Source: an uncultured Sandaracinus sp. (lineage in GTDB: Bacteria > Myxococcota_A > Polyangia > Polyangiales > Sandaracinaceae). From it: DNA of 60,061 nucleotides. Both the position numbers and the translations under genes were made by a program. Each line of letters opens with the position of its first letter. The stretch's first letter is position 1. This document shows, piece by piece, positions 58,106-60,061 of the stretch. The notes beneath the pieces are model-generated. The model saw only the letters and a list, made by a program, of their open reading frames with translations. It was not told the DNA's origin and made no database searches. The stretch lies in assembly GCA_903828805.1 (NCBI GenBank), contig CAIKNO010000651.1, forward strand, positions 1 through 60,061. Reading direction: 5' to 3'.

Positions 58106-60061
58106 TCAACGCTTGCGCAGCTTGTTCTTCAACAGGTCGCCAAACGTGCCGAACCCCTTGCTCGCGGCCTCGCGGCGGTAGTCCTGCACGGCGCGGCGCT
58201 CCTCGTCCTGATAGAAGCCCTTGCGCGACAGCTTGAGGCCACCATCGCGATCGAGGCCGATGACCTTCACCTCGAGGGCCATGCCGGGAGGGAACTTCTT
58301 CCGGTGATCCGTGCCTCGCTCGGTGCCCATCTCGGCATTCGGGATGAATCCGCGGCCGCGCCGACCCGTGATGCCGTCGATCTGGACGTGCACACCGACC
58401 GGCTCGACGCGATCGACCTTCACGTTGACCATGCTGCCGGGACGCGGCGCCTTGGCAGCCCCGCTGGACTCGAACGTCCCTTCCTCGAAGGCCTTCACGT
58501 CCTGCTCGGTCATCTTGGAGAGCGAGATCCGCCGCGCCTTGCGGTCGATTCGCTCGAGGACGACGAAGACGTCCTCACCCTCCTTGATTCGCTCGGAGGC
58601 GTGCTTCAGGTCGCGGCCCAGTTCCGTGACGTGCAACAGACCCTCGACGCCAGGCACGAGCTCCACGAACGCACCGAACTCGGCGACCCGCGTCACCTTG
58701 CCCTTGCGCCCCGAGCCCTCCTCGAGCGAGGCGACCGTCTGCTCCCAAGGATCTTGAGCGAGCGCCTTCATCGAGAGCGAGATCCGACCGTCTCGCTCCT
58801 TGCGCGACTGCGGCTCGACCACACGCAGAACCTGCACCTCGACCTCGTCGCCGGGCTTGGCGACATCGCCCGGACGCACCGAACGATCCCACGAGACCTC
58901 GCTCATGTGAACGAGACCTTCGACGCCGCCGCCGATGTCGACGAAGATGCCGAAGTCGCGGACCTGCGTCACTCGCCCATGAAGCTTCTGCCCCGGCTGC
59001 AGGCTCTTGCGCAGCTCGCGCGCTCGCTTCCGCGACTCCCGCTCGAGGATCGAGCGCCGGCTCACGACGATGCCCTGCTGCCCGCTCTTGGTCTGCTGGA
59101 CCGAGAACTCGAGCCGCCGGCCGAGGAGCGCTTCGGGGTTGTCCACCGCGTCGAGCGACATCCCGGAGACCGGACAGAACGCGCGCACGCCCTCGACGAG
59201 AACGTCGAAACCGCCGCGGTTGAATCCGTAGACGATGCCCCATACCCGGCGGTGCTCGGCCCGCGCCGCGGCGAGTCGGGCCCTCGCGTCCGCGCGCGTC
59301 ACGATCCGGTTGTGGAGCGCCACGTGGCCGCTCTCCGCAACCGCCGCGACACGCCCCCGGAAGATCTGACCCACCTCGAGAGGAGGCGCCTCGGGCGCCG
59401 CCTCGGCCGCGGGAGATTCCTCCGCCCCCTCGTGGACGTCCGTCGGCGGCACGTGCTCTTCGTGATCGTCCAGCGGGGTGCCGACATCCCGCAGGCCGTG
59501 CGCCGCGCGTGCGATGCGCGTCGGGTCCGACTCGCCCGTGAGCGGCTCGTCGTCGTCCGTGCCAAGGACCCCATCCGGCCCCGGCCCCATCACGGCCGAT
59601 GCGTCCCCGGAGTCCATCGAAGGAGGCGGGAGCGACTCCGAGGCCGGCATCCCTACGCTGCCCTCGAACTGGGCGGCCGCCAAGCCGACGTTGGCCGACC
59701 CGTCGCTGGCAGAGCCGTCGTTGGAAGAGCCGTCGTTGGAAGAGCCGTCGTTGGAAGAGCCGTTCGTCGGATGCGTCGATTCTTCCTCGTGCTCTTCCGG
59801 CTCCGCCACCGGCAGAGGGACGTCGCGCGGTTCGTTCTCGAGCGCGAACGCCACGGCCTTTCCGAAGAGATCGACGACCGACACCCCGTGCTCGACACGC
59901 ACGACCCGACCGGCGACCACCTCGCCCACCGAGAACGCGTGACGCCGACCATCCCGTGCCTCGAACGACCGAGAGAACGGGAGATGCGCTTCCTTCCGCG
60001 CACTGGCGGCACGTTCGCCCGCAGGCGCGCGCCCGCCCTGGCCGGCCGCGGCCGTCGGGGC
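58106..60061 (-). CDS. S1-domain RNA-binding protein (ribosomal protein S1-like), 5' end outside window
   Basis: The frame is open to the right edge, so the start lies outside; 651 residues are visible. After a low-complexity acidic stretch with NDGSS repeats come several OB-fold S1 domains, including LHGRVTQVRDFGIFVDIGGG, then VEGLVHMSEVSWDRSV, and KGKVTRVAEFGAFVELVPG with VEGLLHVTELG. A further S1-like segment near the C-terminus carries GRGFIPNAEMGTERG. S1 proteins bind single-stranded mRNA and help translation or RNA turnover. The extra acidic linker sets it apart from typical ribosomal S1, so it may be a separate S1-family protein. Confidence 0.8.
   Translation of the reverse strand, partial: APTAAAGQGGRAPAGERAASARKEAHLPFSRSFEARDGRRHAFSVGEVVAGRVVRVEHGVSVVDLFGKAVAFALENEPRDVPLPVAEPEEHEEESTHPTNGSSNDGSSNDGSSNDGSASDGSANVGLAAAQFEGSVGMPASESLPPPSMDSGDASAVMGPGPDGVLGTDDDEPLTGESDPTRIARAAHGLRDVGTPLDDHEEHVPPTDVHEGAEESPAAEAAPEAPPLEVGQIFRGRVAAVAESGHVALHNRIVTRADARARLAAARAEHRRVWGIVYGFNRGGFDVLVEGVRAFCPVSGMSLDAVDNPEALLGRRLEFSVQQTKSGQQGIVVSRRSILERESRKRARELRKSLQPGQKLHGRVTQVRDFGIFVDIGGGVEGLVHMSEVSWDRSVRPGDVAKPGDEVEVQVLRVVEPQSRKERDGRISLSMKALAQDPWEQTVASLEEGSGRKGKVTRVAEFGAFVELVPGVEGLLHVTELGRDLKHASERIKEGEDVFVVLERIDRKARRISLSKMTEQDVKAFEEGTFESSGAAKAPRPGSMVNVKVDRVEPVGVHVQIDGITGRRGRGFIPNAEMGTERGTDHRKKFPPGMALEVKVIGLDRDGGLKLSRKGFYQDEERRAVQDYRREAASKGFGTFGDLLKNKLRKR
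59697..59756. repeat. In-frame 15-base tandem repeat in the S1-like gene
   Basis: Three identical 15-base units GAGCCGTCGTTGGAA at 59712-59726, 59727-59741 and 59742-59756, preceded by one degenerate copy at 59697-59711. They encode SSNDG repeats in the acidic linker; length changes would stay in frame. Confidence 0.88.

Overview
The window is GC-rich chromosomal DNA of a Gram-negative bacterium. Secreted lipoproteins with Asp-Ala-Gly-rich linkers (24239-25639, 50791-52563), a short outer-membrane polysaccharide exporter beside a beta-barrel, and the overall composition suggest a myxobacterium-like member of the Myxococcota. That placement is inference; no rRNA is present. Most genes are tightly packed, many with GTGA, ATGA or TGATG overlaps that imply translational coupling.

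Layout. (1) 1-7230: a peptide-modification-like patch. It holds a radical SAM/SPASM protein cut by the left edge, a beta-propeller lipoprotein, a PqqD-like protein and an HprK-like kinase on the plus strand. Facing them on the minus strand are a second PqqD-like protein, an ABC exporter and a sugar nucleotidyltransferase. (2) 7360-17023: a nucleotide-sugar operon for UDP-glucuronate, UDP-xylose, a UDP-HexNAc uronate and CMP-pseudaminic acid (PseF, G, I, H), ending in a HisH/HisF2/amidotransferase trio predicted to add an acetamidino group. (3) 17024-21678: an inserted-looking module with a SulP anion transporter fused to a gamma-class carbonic anhydrase, two coupled SPFH (stomatin/prohibitin-like) proteins, and an upstream region carrying a CRP-like palindrome, a long hairpin and a promoter-like motif. 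This is the strongest candidate for a new system. (4) 21760-32408: glycosyltransferases, a repeat-linker lipoprotein, PseB and PseC (completing the pseudaminic pathway), an AsnB-type amidotransferase and a Wzx flippase. (5) 32489-46383, minus strand: the assembly and export machine, with a WecA-type initiating transferase, a glycosyltransferase, two polymerase/ligase-like membrane proteins, a second AsnB, a Wzc-type co-polymerase/kinase, a short OPX protein, a beta-barrel, and a 209-aa secreted protein behind a near-consensus sigma-70 promoter. (6) 46567-60061: mostly housekeeping and assorted genes: xthA, an M48 peptidase, crotonase, 3-hydroxybutyryl-CoA dehydrogenase, a ceramidase-like lipoprotein, a degenerate PEP-synthase-like protein, thiolase, a kelch lipoprotein, tRNA-Val with a clear terminator, and an S1-domain protein cut by the right edge.

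Taken together, regions 2, 4 and 5 encode a Wzx/Wzy-type surface polysaccharide that probably contains pseudaminic acid (possibly acetamidino-modified), uronic acids and xylose. Functions are assigned by motif recognition from the translated sequence; no database search was run.
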